Part shown: piece by piece, positions 10,806 through 19,476 of the stretch
Position numbering within the stretch: the stretch's first letter is position 1
Layout of the letters: each line of letters opens with the position of its first letter
Origin: Halosimplex aquaticum
Lineage (GTDB): Archaea; Halobacteriota; Halobacteria; Halobacteriales; Haloarculaceae
DNA length: 64,000 nucleotides
Direction of reading: 5' to 3'
NCBI RefSeq assembly: GCF_028747785.1
Contig: NZ_CP118158.1
Location: 2,480,001 to 2,544,000, forward strand
Notes under the pieces: generated by a model
What the model saw: the letters and a program-made list of their open reading frames with translations, nothing else
Told to the model about the DNA's origin: nothing
The model's database searches: none
Program-made: the position numbers and the translations under genes

Positions 10806-12334
10806 CAGTACACCACCTCCTCGTTCCGCAGGAAGTCGAGGTCGACGAGCGTCCCGTGGACGTCGCGGATGTCCTCGGCGCCGGTCGCGAGCATGAACAG
10901 CCGCTCCAGGGCGAGTCCCCAGGCCATCACGTCGGCCTCGACGCCCAGCGGTTCGAGCATCTCCGGGCGGAAGATGCCGGAGTTACCGATCTCGATGAGT
11001 TCCCCAGTTTCAGGATGGCGGCCGAACAGCTCGAAGCTCGGCTCCGTGTAGGGGTTGTAGTGCGGTTTGAACTCGATGTCGGTGATGCCGAACTGCTCGT
11101 AGAACTCGGTGAAGGTGCCCATGAGGTCGCGGACGGACAGATCCTCGGCCATGACCCACCCCTCGATCTGGAAGAACTCCAGCAGGTGGGTCGCGTCGAG
11201 CGTGTCGTTGCGGTAGGCCTTCTCGATGGAGAAGTAGCGCTGTGGCGGCTCGATGTCGCCCTCGGCGACGCCGGCGAGGTGGCGCACCGAGAGGTTCGTG
11301 GTGTGGCCGCGCAGGGCGAGCGCGCGGGCGAAGTCATCGTCCCACGGGGAGTTGTACCCCTCGCCGTCGGGGCCGACGCCGTTGCGGTGGGCCGACTCGA
11401 CGGCCTCGACGAGGTCGTCGGGGAGGTCCTCGCGGTCCATCCGGGCGGGCTCTTCGAGGGCGAAGCGGTCCCAGTGGTCCCGCGCCGGGTGGTCCTGGGG
11501 CATGAACAGGCAGTCGTGGATGTAGAAGTCGGCGTCGACGTGGGGGCCCTGCATCTCCTCGAAGCCCATGCCGACGAGGACGTCCTTGACGCGCTCGGAC
11601 ATCTCCCGCAGCGCGTGTGGTTTGCCGCCGTGGACCGTCTCGGCGTCGGCCTCGACGTTGTACTCGGCGAACTCGACCTCCTCCCACTCGCCGGAGGTCA
11701 GCAGTTCGGGCGTCACCTGGCCGACGGTCTCGGCGACTTCCAGCCCCTCCATCAGGGCGTTGACGCCCTCGTCGGTCAGCGTGACTTCGAGGACCGTGTG
11801 CTCGCGTTCCTCGAGGAGCCCGCGGCGTTCGAGTCCCGCGACGGCCGCCTCGTCGGCCTCGTCGGGGTCGACGTCGCCTTCCTCGCCGCGCAGCGTCTCG
11901 AGGAGGGCGCGCTCGGGGTCGGCCTCGAGGTCGTAGTCCTCGTCGACCTCGATGGTGCCGCTGTCGATGGTGCCCATGCCCTTCCGGGCGAAGTTCGAGA
12001 GGGCGATCTCGACCTGGTCGTCCTCCAGGCCGCCGCGCCCGAGAGCCTGGCCGAGCTCGATCGGCCCCTCGTGGGCGTCGTTCGAGAGGGCGCCCACCCA
12101 GAGGGTGTGTTCGGGCAGGCCCTCGTAGGCGTACTCCTCGCCCTCTTCGGTGAGCGCGAGTTCGCTCTCGGTGCGCTCGGTGACGGTGAGCAGCCCTCGC
12201 TCTTCGAGGTCGAAGGCGGCGCCGCGGACGGCGGCCTCCTGCTCGCCGGTCTCGTCGGCGATCTGTTCGACTGGTGTGGGGTCGTCCGCGCTCGCGGCCT
12301 CGAGCACGGCGACCTGCGTTTCCGGGAGTTTCAT
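10805..12334 (-). CDS. pheS: Phenylalanyl-tRNA synthetase alpha subunit
   Basis: Catalytic subunit of PheRS, 509 residues. The N-terminal part carries winged-helix units that contact tRNA (EQIADETGEQEAAVRGAAFD, then LTVTERTESELALTEEGEEY). The class II core follows: motif 1 near FEEMQGPHVDADFY, motif 2 around FSIEKAYRNDTLDATHLLEF and motif 3 at GLALERLFML. The N-terminal winged helices match the archaeal type. It is the first gene of a pheS-pheT operon; no convincing TATA box was seen within 60 bp. Confidence 0.97.
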   Translation of the reverse strand: MKLPETQVAVLEAASADDPTPVEQIADETGEQEAAVRGAAFDLEERGLLTVTERTESELALTEEGEEYAYEGLPEHTLWVGALSNDAHEGPIELGQALGRGGLEDDQVEIALSNFARKGMGTIDSGTIEVDEDYDLEADPERALLETLRGEEGDVDPDEADEAAVAGLERRGLLEEREHTVLEVTLTDEGVNALMEGLEVAETVGQVTPELLTSGEWEEVEFAEYNVEADAETVHGGKPHALREMSERVKDVLVGMGFEEMQGPHVDADFYIHDCLFMPQDHPARDHWDRFALEEPARMDREDLPDDLVEAVESAHRNGVGPDGEGYNSPWDDDFARALALRGHTTNLSVRHLAGVAEGDIEPPQRYFSIEKAYRNDTLDATHLLEFFQIEGWVMAEDLSVRDLMGTFTEFYEQFGITDIEFKPHYNPYTEPSFELFGRHPETGELIEIGNSGIFRPEMLEPLGVEADVMAWGLALERLFMLATGAEDIRDVHGTLVDLDFLRNEEVVY

Positions 12335-12749
12335 TCGTTGTCGCTGTATCTGCGTGGTCGTCAGTTAACGATTCTTGTTGCGCCGAGCGCGTCGGTACGG
12401 ACGGCTGCGCGCGGAGAGCGCGGCTCGGCGCCGGTCGGCGCGGACGGTTTCCGCCGGGGCCACCGGAGTCCGTTTCGACACGGACCTTCGGGCCCGGGCG
12501 TCCGCCGTCCGTCAGGCGCCGGAGAAGAATCCGAACCCGAACCCGGACCGCGCCGCCGGGGCTCTGCGGGCGATACGTCCCGTCGTGGGTTCGGGTGCCA
12601 TACGTCACAAATCCGCGCCGCCGCCGAAAAGCGTTCCGGACTCGGCGGTGGCGCGGGGTGGCACGGGCGGGACGGTGCGGACGCCGTCGCCGCCGCCACG
12701 GCCGCGCCGTCGTGGCAACGTCTATGGGGACCGACCGCAAAAGGCGGGT
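12335..12749. other. Intergenic interval without a recognisable gene
   Basis: A GC-rich 415-bp gap between divergent pheS and a small membrane protein gene. Open frames here have arginine- and proline-rich compositions unlike acidic haloarchaeal proteins. I see no RNA gene, clear repeat or strong TATA box. Confidence 0.5.
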
Positions 12750-12965
12750 ATGGACCGCATTCGCAGCGCCCTGTTCACGTTTGGGACCAACTTCCTCGTC
12801 GGCTACGTCCTCGGTCGACTCCTGCGGGGCCGAGACGCCGGCGTCCGCGCCGGGATGGCCCTCGGGAGCCTCGGGGCCGTCGCCAGCTGGCGCCTGACCG
12901 GCCGGTTCGACGCCGACGTCGTCGAGCCCGCGTCCGAACCGATCGAGATAGAGATCGACGAGTAA
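12750..12965 (+). CDS. Small conserved-type membrane protein
   Basis: A 71-residue protein starting MDRIRSALFTFGTNFLVGY. It has two short hydrophobic segments, about residues 8-24 and 34-48, separated by LLRGRDAGVRAG, then a soluble acidic tail ending IEIEIDE. The glycine-rich helices suggest a paired transmembrane hairpin. The ATG at 12750 is the only one giving an acidic, halophile-like protein; upstream in-frame sequence is arginine-rich. It is convergent with trpS. No function can be assigned. Confidence 0.65.
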   Translation: MDRIRSALFTFGTNFLVGYVLGRLLRGRDAGVRAGMALGSLGAVASWRLTGRFDADVVEPASEPIEIEIDE

Positions 12966-13013
12966 GCGGCACGACCGACCACAGAAGCCGCAGTTCGAGG
13001 ACAGACGGCCGCG

Positions 13014-14735
13014 TCAGCCGCGTCGCTTCGCGGCCACGTCCAGGTCGATGTCGAGTTCGTCGAGCTTCTCTTCCCACTCGGCGCGTTCGTCCTGGTGGTC
13101 TTCGAGGAACTCGGCCATGAGTTCGGCGGCCTGCTCCTTGCACCCGCCGCACAGCCGCTCGCCGCCGACGCACTCCTCGTAGACCTCCGTCGCGAACTCG
13201 TCGTCGTCGCCCGCGAGCAGGTAGGCGTACAGCTCGTAGACGGGGCACTCGTCGGCCTCGCCGCCGAGTTCGCGCTGTTCCTCGGCGGTCTCGCGCCCGC
13301 CGGTGGTCGCCGCCTTCACCTTGTCGTAGCCGTCCTCGGGGTCGTCGAGCAGGGAGATGTGCGAGGCGGGCACCGACGAGGACATCTTGCCGCCGGTGAG
13401 GCCGGTCATAAAGCGGTGGTAGATCGAGGAGGGGGCGCGGAAGCCGTAGCCGCCGTGGTCGACCTCTATCTCGCGGGCGAGGTCCTCCGCGTCGGCCCGC
13501 GAGAGGTCGAAGGCGTCGACGTGTTCGTCGTAGACGCGCTTCTCGCCGTCGACGGCCTCGATCAGCGCGTCGAAGGCCTCGTCGGTGGCGTTGCGCCCGA
13601 GGAAGCGTGTCCGCCGGCGGATCGGCTCCATCCCGGCGTTCTCGAGTTTGGTGAGGACGCCCTCGACGGTCGCCGGGTCGTAGCCCGCCGACTCGTAGTC
13701 CCCGCGGTCTGCGCGCAGCGCCTCCGCGGCGTCCTCGCAGCGGAGGGTGTCGTCGCTCTCGTCGCGGTCCGCCGTCAGATCCGCGTAGAGTTCCGAGAGC
13801 AGCGCCCGCTCGTCCTCGTCGTCGACCTCGAAGCCGGCGAAGGCCTCGGTGACCCGGAAGTAGCGCATCCGCGCGGCCAGGTCGCGGGCGAAGCGCATGT
13901 GCGGGTCCTGGTCGGGTCCGACGGGGATGACGGTGGGTCGCGGCTCGTCGAGTTGCGGGTAGAGGATGTCGGCCATCTGCGTGACGACGCTCTGCATGTG
14001 CGAGACGTCCGTCTCGCCGTCGAAGTCGTATATCGCCTGGAGTTCCGAGAAGTTCGCCTCGACGCCGAGTTCGAAGGCCAGGTCCTGCACGTCGCGGTTG
14101 GTGGACTGGCGGTAGAGTTCGCCCTCCTCGGGGTCGAATCCGAGCGCGAGCAGCGAGAGGACGTAGTCGCGCGCGTGAGTGTCGATCTCCTCCCACGTCA
14201 GTCCGCGGGCGCTGTGTGCCTCCAGGTCCGCGATGAGGCCGTAAGCGTCGCCGCCCTGCTGCTGGTGCCAGATGATCTCGTCGAAGACGAGCTTGTGGCC
14301 GATGTGCGGGTCGCCGGTCGGCATGAAGCCCGAGAGCGCGGCGAAGTCCTCGCCCTCGCGCATGGCGCGGGCGACGGGGCGGTAGTCGCGGTGGCCGAAG
14401 ATGACCCCGCGGCGCATCAGGTAGTGCGGGTCGGGGACCTCGGGGAGCAGGTCGTCGAACTCCTCGATGCCGAACTCCGCGAACAGTTTCCGGTAGTCCG
14501 AGACGGTCGCCGACCCCCACGGGTCCAGCGCCACGTCGTCGGCCCCCTCGGCGTCGACCCCGCCGTCAGAGCGAAGCTCTGACGAGCCCTCGCTCGCTTC
14601 GCTCGCGAGGACGCCGTCGGAACGCAGTTTCGACGAACCTCGCCTCGCGTCGCTCGGCTCCCCTCCGTCCGCGCGGAGGGCGTCCGCGTCCGGACGCTGC
14701 TCCGCCGGGTCAGAATCGGGCGAATCGGATGTCAT
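13014..14735 (-). CDS. trpS: Tryptophanyl-tRNA synthetase
   Basis: Class I synthetase that charges tRNA-Trp, 573 residues from the ATG at 14735. The HIGH-type motif is PHIGHK near residue 140 and the KMSKS-type motif is GGKMSSS near 446. The long archaeal/eukaryal architecture and the C-terminal cysteines (CVGGERLCGGC) are present. The first 60 or so residues are a low-complexity acidic extension containing a 17-residue tandem repeat that is not part of the family core. An upstream ATG at 14894 would add 53 basic or mixed residues that overlap a TATA box, so it is not preferred. Confidence 0.95.
   Translation of the reverse strand: MTSDSPDSDPAEQRPDADALRADGGEPSDARRGSSKLRSDGVLASEASEGSSELRSDGGVDAEGADDVALDPWGSATVSDYRKLFAEFGIEEFDDLLPEVPDPHYLMRRGVIFGHRDYRPVARAMREGEDFAALSGFMPTGDPHIGHKLVFDEIIWHQQQGGDAYGLIADLEAHSARGLTWEEIDTHARDYVLSLLALGFDPEEGELYRQSTNRDVQDLAFELGVEANFSELQAIYDFDGETDVSHMQSVVTQMADILYPQLDEPRPTVIPVGPDQDPHMRFARDLAARMRYFRVTEAFAGFEVDDEDERALLSELYADLTADRDESDDTLRCEDAAEALRADRGDYESAGYDPATVEGVLTKLENAGMEPIRRRTRFLGRNATDEAFDALIEAVDGEKRVYDEHVDAFDLSRADAEDLAREIEVDHGGYGFRAPSSIYHRFMTGLTGGKMSSSVPASHISLLDDPEDGYDKVKAATTGGRETAEEQRELGGEADECPVYELYAYLLAGDDDEFATEVYEECVGGERLCGGCKEQAAELMAEFLEDHQDERAEWEEKLDELDIDLDVAAKRRG
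14562..14690 (-). repeat. 51-bp tandem repeat inside trpS
   Basis: In-frame repeat encoding the pattern LRxDG...SS(K/E) with a 17-residue period, about 2.6 units. Each unit carries a short palindrome such as TCAGAGCGAAGCTCTGA and the CGCTCGCTTCGCTCGCG hairpin. It lies in the N-terminal extension, before the catalytic domain, so it is tolerated as a linker. Confidence 0.7.
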
Positions 14736-14840
14736 CGATTGCGATACACTCGCGCCGACACGCACTAATACCGTTCGCTTTGCCCACCCCGCTCCGTCCG
14801 CGCCGAGGCGCCAACTTCCTCCCGGGGACGCCACCGCCGC

Positions 14841-14911
14841 AAGTTTTAAATCCCGGGCGTACGAATTTGTAAGTGAAGAGTAAACTTCACCCAATTAGTA
14901 AGTTTTATTCG
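14841..14911. promoter_or_regulatory. AT-rich divergent control region upstream of trpS
   Basis: On the minus strand TTTAAAAC (about 14843-14850) is a good TATA box for trpS, which would give a leader of about 85 nt. Just upstream is an inverted repeat, GTGAAG-6 nt-CTTCAC (14873-14890), a candidate operator. On the plus strand AGTTTTATTCGG (14900-14911) could serve rightward transcription. The assigned factors are unknown. Confidence 0.5.
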
Positions 14912-15006
14912 GGAGCGGCGGCTACGGTAGTTTCCCGGGAGGAGCGAGGTCTCTCGGTCGGACGGGTACGGACGCACCGCACGGCGACCAGCCACGGCAC
15001 CTCTAC

Positions 15007-15144
15007 ATGACAGTGCACGCACCCTACGGTTTCCCGGCGGACGACGGATCGGAGACGGACGACACCGACGAACCCGAAGACGAGGGCGGAGAGTTGGACG
15101 ATGCCGAAAGCGGGCGGTCGGGCGGCCCGACCGGGCCGACCTGA
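15007..15144 (+). CDS. Possible small acidic protein
   Basis: A 45-codon frame beginning MTVHAPYGFPADDGSE and continuing as an Asp/Glu-rich stretch that ends in a Gly/Pro tail. The composition fits haloarchaeal proteins, and a plus-strand TATA-like box lies about 100 bp upstream. There is no recognisable domain, so this may be a chance frame; it ends 59 bp before the methyltransferase gene. Confidence 0.3.
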   Translation: MTVHAPYGFPADDGSETDDTDEPEDEGGELDDAESGRSGGPTGPT

Positions 15145-15203
15145 CCCGACGGCCGATCGGACTGCGGTATCGCTGCCGAGGACTGGCGGACGATTTCGAC
15201 TCC

Positions 15204-15911
15204 ATGAGCGACGCAACTCACGACGACACCATCGACTGGCACAGTTTCTGGACCGAGGCGGACGAGACCGACCGCGCGGACGCGGGCCCGAGCGCCCATC
15301 ACGCGACCGACGCCGTCGCGGACTTCATCGCCGAGACCCGCGTTCCCGACGCGTTCGCGGACGTGGGCTGTGGCCCCGGCCACGCCGCCTTCGCGGTCGC
15401 CGAGCGCTATCCCGAGACCGAGGTCGTCGGCTACGACGCCGCCGAACCGGTCCTGGAAGAGAACCGCGACCGGGCCCGAGAGCGCGGCGTCGAGAACGTC
15501 GCCTTCGAGCGCGCGGTCCTCCCGGCGTTCGACCCCGACCGCGAGTTCGACGTCGTCTTCTCGTACTTCACGCTCTGCTACGTCGCCGACATCGAGCGCG
15601 CCCTGCGAGAGCTGTACGACGCGGTCGCTCCCGGCGGCTATCTGGTCTTCAACTACCAGAACCGGCTCGCACGCGCCCACTGGCGGCGGATGGCGGAGAA
15701 CCCCGAGCAGTTCCTCGGCGAGGACTCCCAGTTCGACGCCGACCGCTTCGAGGAGCGATTCCGACTCCTGCTGGACGGCGAGAACCTGCTGTCCTACGAT
15801 CGGATCCACGACGCGCTGGGTACCTGGCCCCAGAGCGTCTGGTCGGTCGTCGAGAAGCCCGACACCCGGTGGGCCTGGCGTCACCACCCGCTGGTGTACG
15901 TGCCGAAGTAG
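15204..15911 (+). CDS. Class I SAM-dependent methyltransferase
   Basis: A 235-residue soluble enzyme with the Rossmann-type methyltransferase core. Motif I is ADVGCGPGHAAFAVAERYP around residues 51-69, the acidic residue of motif II is in VVGYDAAEPVLEE, and motif IV is EFDVVFSYFTLCYV. The N-terminal IDWHSFWTEADE and the C-terminal aromatic-rich region (WRHHPLVYVPK) would shape a substrate pocket. The substrate is unknown. It is followed on the same strand after 88 bp by an acetyltransferase gene, but a shared role is not evident. Confidence 0.85.
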   Translation: MSDATHDDTIDWHSFWTEADETDRADAGPSAHHATDAVADFIAETRVPDAFADVGCGPGHAAFAVAERYPETEVVGYDAAEPVLEENRDRARERGVENVAFERAVLPAFDPDREFDVVFSYFTLCYVADIERALRELYDAVAPGGYLVFNYQNRLARAHWRRMAENPEQFLGEDSQFDADRFEERFRLLLDGENLLSYDRIHDALGTWPQSVWSVVEKPDTRWAWRHHPLVYVPK

Positions 15912-15999
15912 GTCGGCGGGGACCGGCTACCCAGGACGGTGCGAATCGGACGACTGCGGGATCGGAAACACTGACGGCCGCGGCCGTCCAATCAGTGAT

Positions 16000-16554
16000 A
16001 TGCCAGGACCGGTCTTCCTCGCCGGCGACCGAGTGACCCTCCGCCCGGCCGAGCGCGACGACGTCGATTTCCTCCTCGAGAACCGGAACGACCCGGCCGT
16101 CCGGGCGGGTCGGACCGCGAAGTATCCGAGCGGCCGCGACGACGTCGAGACGTTCCTCGGCGGGACGATGGGCCGGAACGACCAGTCGATCGGCCTGCTG
16201 GTCTGTGTCGACGAACGACCCGTGGGGTACGTCCTGATCAACCGGGAGCGGATGGGCGATTCGGAGTACGACCGCGGCGAACTCGCGTACTGGATCGCGC
16301 CGGACGAGTCGGGGAACGGGTACGCCACCGAGGCGAGTCGGGTGCTCCTCGACCACAGTTTCGACGGGATCGGCCTGCACAAGGTCGTCGCGCGAGCGTT
16401 CGAGTCGAACGATGGGTCCCAGCGCGTCGTCGAAAAGCTCGGGTTCACTCGCGAGGGCACCTTCCGCGACGAGGCCTACGTCGACGGCGCGTGGGAAGAT
16501 TACTACCGGTACGGATTGCTCCGCGAGGAGTGGCGAGAGCGGCGGAGCGAGTAG
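16000..16554 (+). CDS. GNAT acetyltransferase, RimJ/RimL type
   Basis: A 184-residue N-acetyltransferase. It begins VFLAGDRVTLRPAERDDVDF, typical of the RimJ/RimL branch, and keeps the acetyl-CoA pyrophosphate loop in DESGNGYATEASRVLLDH plus the downstream ANDGSQRVVEKLGFTREG-type motif (here SNDGSQRVVEKLGF, then TREGTFRDEAYVDG). Members acetylate protein N termini or small amines; which one cannot be decided here. The ATG at 16000 is selected because the preceding frame is proline- and arginine-rich and overlaps the methyltransferase gene. Confidence 0.88.
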   Translation: MPGPVFLAGDRVTLRPAERDDVDFLLENRNDPAVRAGRTAKYPSGRDDVETFLGGTMGRNDQSIGLLVCVDERPVGYVLINRERMGDSEYDRGELAYWIAPDESGNGYATEASRVLLDHSFDGIGLHKVVARAFESNDGSQRVVEKLGFTREGTFRDEAYVDGAWEDYYRYGLLREEWRERRSE

Positions 16555-16588
16555 CTGCCTCGTGGAACTTCACGCCCGACCCGTGGCT

Positions 16589-17659
16589 TCACGGCGTCAG
16601 CCGGGTCACCGAGAGCCACTCGACGTCGCCGCCGCCGGCCTCCCCGTCGTCGCCGACGAGCGCGAACACCATCGTCTTCCGCACGCCGTGGGCCAGCCGG
16701 ACGTCGAGCGCCAGGTCCCGCGGCGAGAAGGTGTGCCCGGCGGGGAACACCCGGACCAACAGCTCGGAGTGGCCCAGGTCCTCGACCGACTCCACGTCGG
16801 CGTAGGTCCGGAAGTCCGCGCCGAACTTGTAGCCGGTCTTGGGGACCACGCCGCGGTCGCGCAGCGACTCGTAGACGCGCAGGCGCCGGTCGAAGCGTTC
16901 GCCCTCGACATCGCGGCCGCGAGCGACGATGGGATCGGTGCGGCCGTCGACCTCCAGTAGCCCCTCGCGAGCGAGATACGCCGCTTCGAGTAGGGAGAGC
17001 TGGATCACGTCGCCGCGCTGGTCGTCCAGCGGCTGTCCGTAGAACGCGCGCTCGTAGAGCGCCTCGGGCGGGTCCCACAGCAGGACGCGGTCCGACAGCA
17101 GTTCGCCCGAGACGCCCTCGGGCAGATCGGCGTCGCTCGTCCCCGATATCTCCCGGTGTTCGGTCTCCAGGTAGGTGAGTTCGCTCTCCTCGTCGACCAC
17201 GGCGAGGACGAGGTCGCCGAGATCCGCCGACGGAACGCCCTCGCGCTCGCTGACGACGGCCACGCGGTAGGCCACCTCGTCGTCCCACGGGCCCGAGCCG
17301 CGGGGGTAAACGACGAAGTCCACCGCGGGGTCGTCGATGGCGCTCCGGGCGGCCGACGAGTCGGTCCACCCCGCGCGGGCGGGCGAGAGGTAGAACCCGC
17401 GGTCGCGCAGGTCCTTGTAGACGAGGAAGGCCGTCTCCGAGACGGCCGCGGAGGCGAGGAACGCCCGGAAGTCCATCGCCTCGCCGTCTGAACTCTCCAC
17501 GGCGTCGAGGTCGCCGCGGTAGAGGAGGTGCGCGGCCTCGACGGGCGCGAGTTCGAGCGCGCCGGCGTCGACGGGGTGGCCGTATCCGCTGGAGTCGTAG
17601 AACCGCTCGCGGGCCTGGTCCCCCGCCCGCACAACGTCACCCGAGAGCGTCGCTTCCAT
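16589..17659 (-). CDS. endA: tRNA-splicing endonuclease, two-unit form
   Basis: Cuts bulge-helix-bulge sites in pre-tRNA and pre-rRNA. The 356-residue length is a tandem fusion of two endonuclease units, as in the homodimeric archaeal class. The second unit is catalytic: YKFGADFRTY with Tyr 286, GHSELLVRV with His 297 and GVRKTMVF with Lys 328 match the family triad in spacing. The first unit (residues 1-170) repeats the fold with VYKDLRDRGFYLSPARAG but lacks the triad, so it is structural. The pre-16S processing stem in this window (2673-2697 with 4345-4366) is a natural substrate. Confidence 0.95.
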   Translation of the reverse strand: MEATLSGDVVRAGDQARERFYDSSGYGHPVDAGALELAPVEAAHLLYRGDLDAVESSDGEAMDFRAFLASAAVSETAFLVYKDLRDRGFYLSPARAGWTDSSAARSAIDDPAVDFVVYPRGSGPWDDEVAYRVAVVSEREGVPSADLGDLVLAVVDEESELTYLETEHREISGTSDADLPEGVSGELLSDRVLLWDPPEALYERAFYGQPLDDQRGDVIQLSLLEAAYLAREGLLEVDGRTDPIVARGRDVEGERFDRRLRVYESLRDRGVVPKTGYKFGADFRTYADVESVEDLGHSELLVRVFPAGHTFSPRDLALDVRLAHGVRKTMVFALVGDDGEAGGGDVEWLSVTRLTP

Positions 17660-17858
17660 GAGTCACCGGAACCCGTCTGCGCTGAAAGCACCTGCGATCA
17701 CGGGTCGAAAGTGGCCGTTAAGTCGCCAGCACAGCCACCGCGAACGGCGCGGGAGCGTCCGGATCCGTCCACGCTGGTTCAGCCGTCGCTGATCCCGAGG
17801 CGGTCGAGACGCGACGGTCGTCCAAAAGACACTCCACAGACCCGCGAGACATCGAGTC

Positions 17859-18503
17859 ATGGACGCGGTCTGTTTCGACATGGACGGAGTGCTGGTCGAC
17901 TCGGAGGACTACTGGCACCCCTACGAACGTGACGACCTGCTCCCGCAGATCGGCCTCGACGACCTCGACCTCGACGAGATCACGGGGATGAACTACCGGG
18001 AGATCTACGACTACCTGGTCGAGACCTACGAGATCGAGATGGCGCGCGCGGAATTCCTCGCGTGGTACGACGAGGCCGCGACGAGCATCTACGGCGAGGA
18101 GGTGCGCCTGCTCGACGGCGCCGGCGACCTGCTCGCGGCGCTGGACGAGCGGGGCGTCACCCTCGCCCTCGTCTCCTCGTCGCCCCACGACTGGATCGAC
18201 GTCGTCCTCGACCGATTCGGCCTCAAGTTCGACGCGGTGATCAGCGCCGACGCGCTGGACGGCCCGGGCAAGCCGGAACCCGCCGTCTACGAACACGCCG
18301 CGAGCGAGATCGGCGTCGACCCCGCCGACGCGGTCGCCGTCGAGGACTCCGTCCACGGCATCGAGTCCGCGAGTCGCGCCGGAATGTCCGTCGTCGGCTT
18401 CCGCCACGGAGCCGCCGACGAGACCGACCGGGGCGCCGCGGACTACGTGGCCGATTCGCCGGGCGACCTGCGCGAGTACCTGCTCGCCCGAGCGGACGAG
18501 TGA
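17859..18503 (+). CDS. HAD-family phosphatase
   Basis: A 214-residue phosphoglycolate phosphatase-like hydrolase. The four HAD motifs are visible: nucleophile FDMDGVLVDSED (Asp 7 and Asp 9), motif II LALVSSSPHDW, motif III lysine in GPGKPEPAVYEHA, and motif IV VEDSVHGIESASRAGM. A helical cap follows motif I. The family removes phosphate from small sugars or acts as beta-phosphoglucomutase. Divergent from endA with a 199-bp shared upstream region. Confidence 0.9.
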   Translation: MDAVCFDMDGVLVDSEDYWHPYERDDLLPQIGLDDLDLDEITGMNYREIYDYLVETYEIEMARAEFLAWYDEAATSIYGEEVRLLDGAGDLLAALDERGVTLALVSSSPHDWIDVVLDRFGLKFDAVISADALDGPGKPEPAVYEHAASEIGVDPADAVAVEDSVHGIESASRAGMSVVGFRHGAADETDRGAADYVADSPGDLREYLLARADE

Positions 18504-18539
18504 TCGGCCGCACTGGCACTTCTGACACGGTGGTCGCGC

Positions 18540-19376
18540 TCAGGCGGTTCGGTACCCCAGGTCGGGACCGTCTGATCGGAGGTTCACAACGTCGGCGACG
18601 AGTCCGTCGAACGCGTCCGCCGTGTCGGGGTGGAAGAAAAACACCCAGCGCATGGCGCGACCGCGGCCCAGCCGAACCAGCGGGAGCGCGCCTGTGAGGA
18701 CGCCGTGGGTTCCGCTGTCGAGCGTGCCACCGTACGTGACCCCGTCCCAGACAGCGTCGTCGCCCAGGACCGGCGGCGCGACCGCCCAGGCGACGTAGAC
18801 CGCGCCGGCGTCGCGCGGCCTCCAGGCCTGACAGATCCCGACCGTTCGCGGCCCCCACCAGAACAGTTCGAACACGTGGCGGTCACCGACGGCCGCCGCG
18901 TCGCTGGGCACCGGGTCCACCAGCGATTCGGCGCGCTCGGGGTCGACCCGCTGATGGTCTGTATCGGTCACCGTCAGGGGCGTCGCTCCCGCGCTGGGAG
19001 ACTGCGTCGACCGATGACACCTGTCAAATCCCTCGGCCAGTTCTTCCGCCGCCGCCGCGCCGAGAGCGACCCAGCTGCGATACTGACCGTCCCCGGCCGG
19101 ACAGCCGCGGTCACCGAGCCACACGATCCCCTCCGCCTCCGGAGCGGCGTCGGGAACTTCGAATGTCTGGTCACCCGGTGAACTCGCGATTCCCAGCGCG
19201 CCCGTCTCGGGACCGATCTGCCAGGCGACGAAGATTCCGCCGGCCCCCGCGGCCCACGGCTGAAACGTCGCCGAGACCGCCGGTCCGCCACCGACGGGTG
19301 AAACCGTCGTCTCGACGGGGTCGCCGGCCCGAGTCGCGGCGTCCGGCGCGATCCCAGACGGCGCTTCGTCAGTCAT
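18540..19376 (-). CDS. Protein of unknown function with internal duplication
   Basis: A 278-residue soluble acidic protein that I do not recognise. Two halves resemble each other: FQPWAAGAGGIFVAWQIGP in the first and CQAWRPRDAGAVYVAWAVAP in the second, each followed by a Gly-rich turn and a strand, suggesting two copies of a beta-rich domain with conserved Trp. A helical segment with SWVALGAAAAEELAEGF sits after the first unit, and the second unit is followed by FFFHPDTADAFDGLVADVVN. There is no signal peptide or membrane segment. The ATG at 19376 gives the halophile-like start MTDEAPSG. No partner gene is evident. Confidence 0.7.
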   Translation of the reverse strand: MTDEAPSGIAPDAATRAGDPVETTVSPVGGGPAVSATFQPWAAGAGGIFVAWQIGPETGALGIASSPGDQTFEVPDAAPEAEGIVWLGDRGCPAGDGQYRSWVALGAAAAEELAEGFDRCHRSTQSPSAGATPLTVTDTDHQRVDPERAESLVDPVPSDAAAVGDRHVFELFWWGPRTVGICQAWRPRDAGAVYVAWAVAPPVLGDDAVWDGVTYGGTLDSGTHGVLTGALPLVRLGRGRAMRWVFFFHPDTADAFDGLVADVVNLRSDGPDLGYRTA

Positions 19377-19476
19377 GCGACCCACTGTGCGGCCGTCGCC
19401 CAAAAGGGACGCGGTGGCCTCACCACCAGCGACAGCGATGGAACAGGGCCGATCTCGACGCCGGAGCGACGACCGG

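Noticed and set aside
8803..14582. Long frames antisense or out of frame to pheT, pheS and trpS (over 500 codons)
   Set aside because: High GC at third codon positions removes stops from alternative frames; the predicted proteins are Arg- or Val-rich and match no family.
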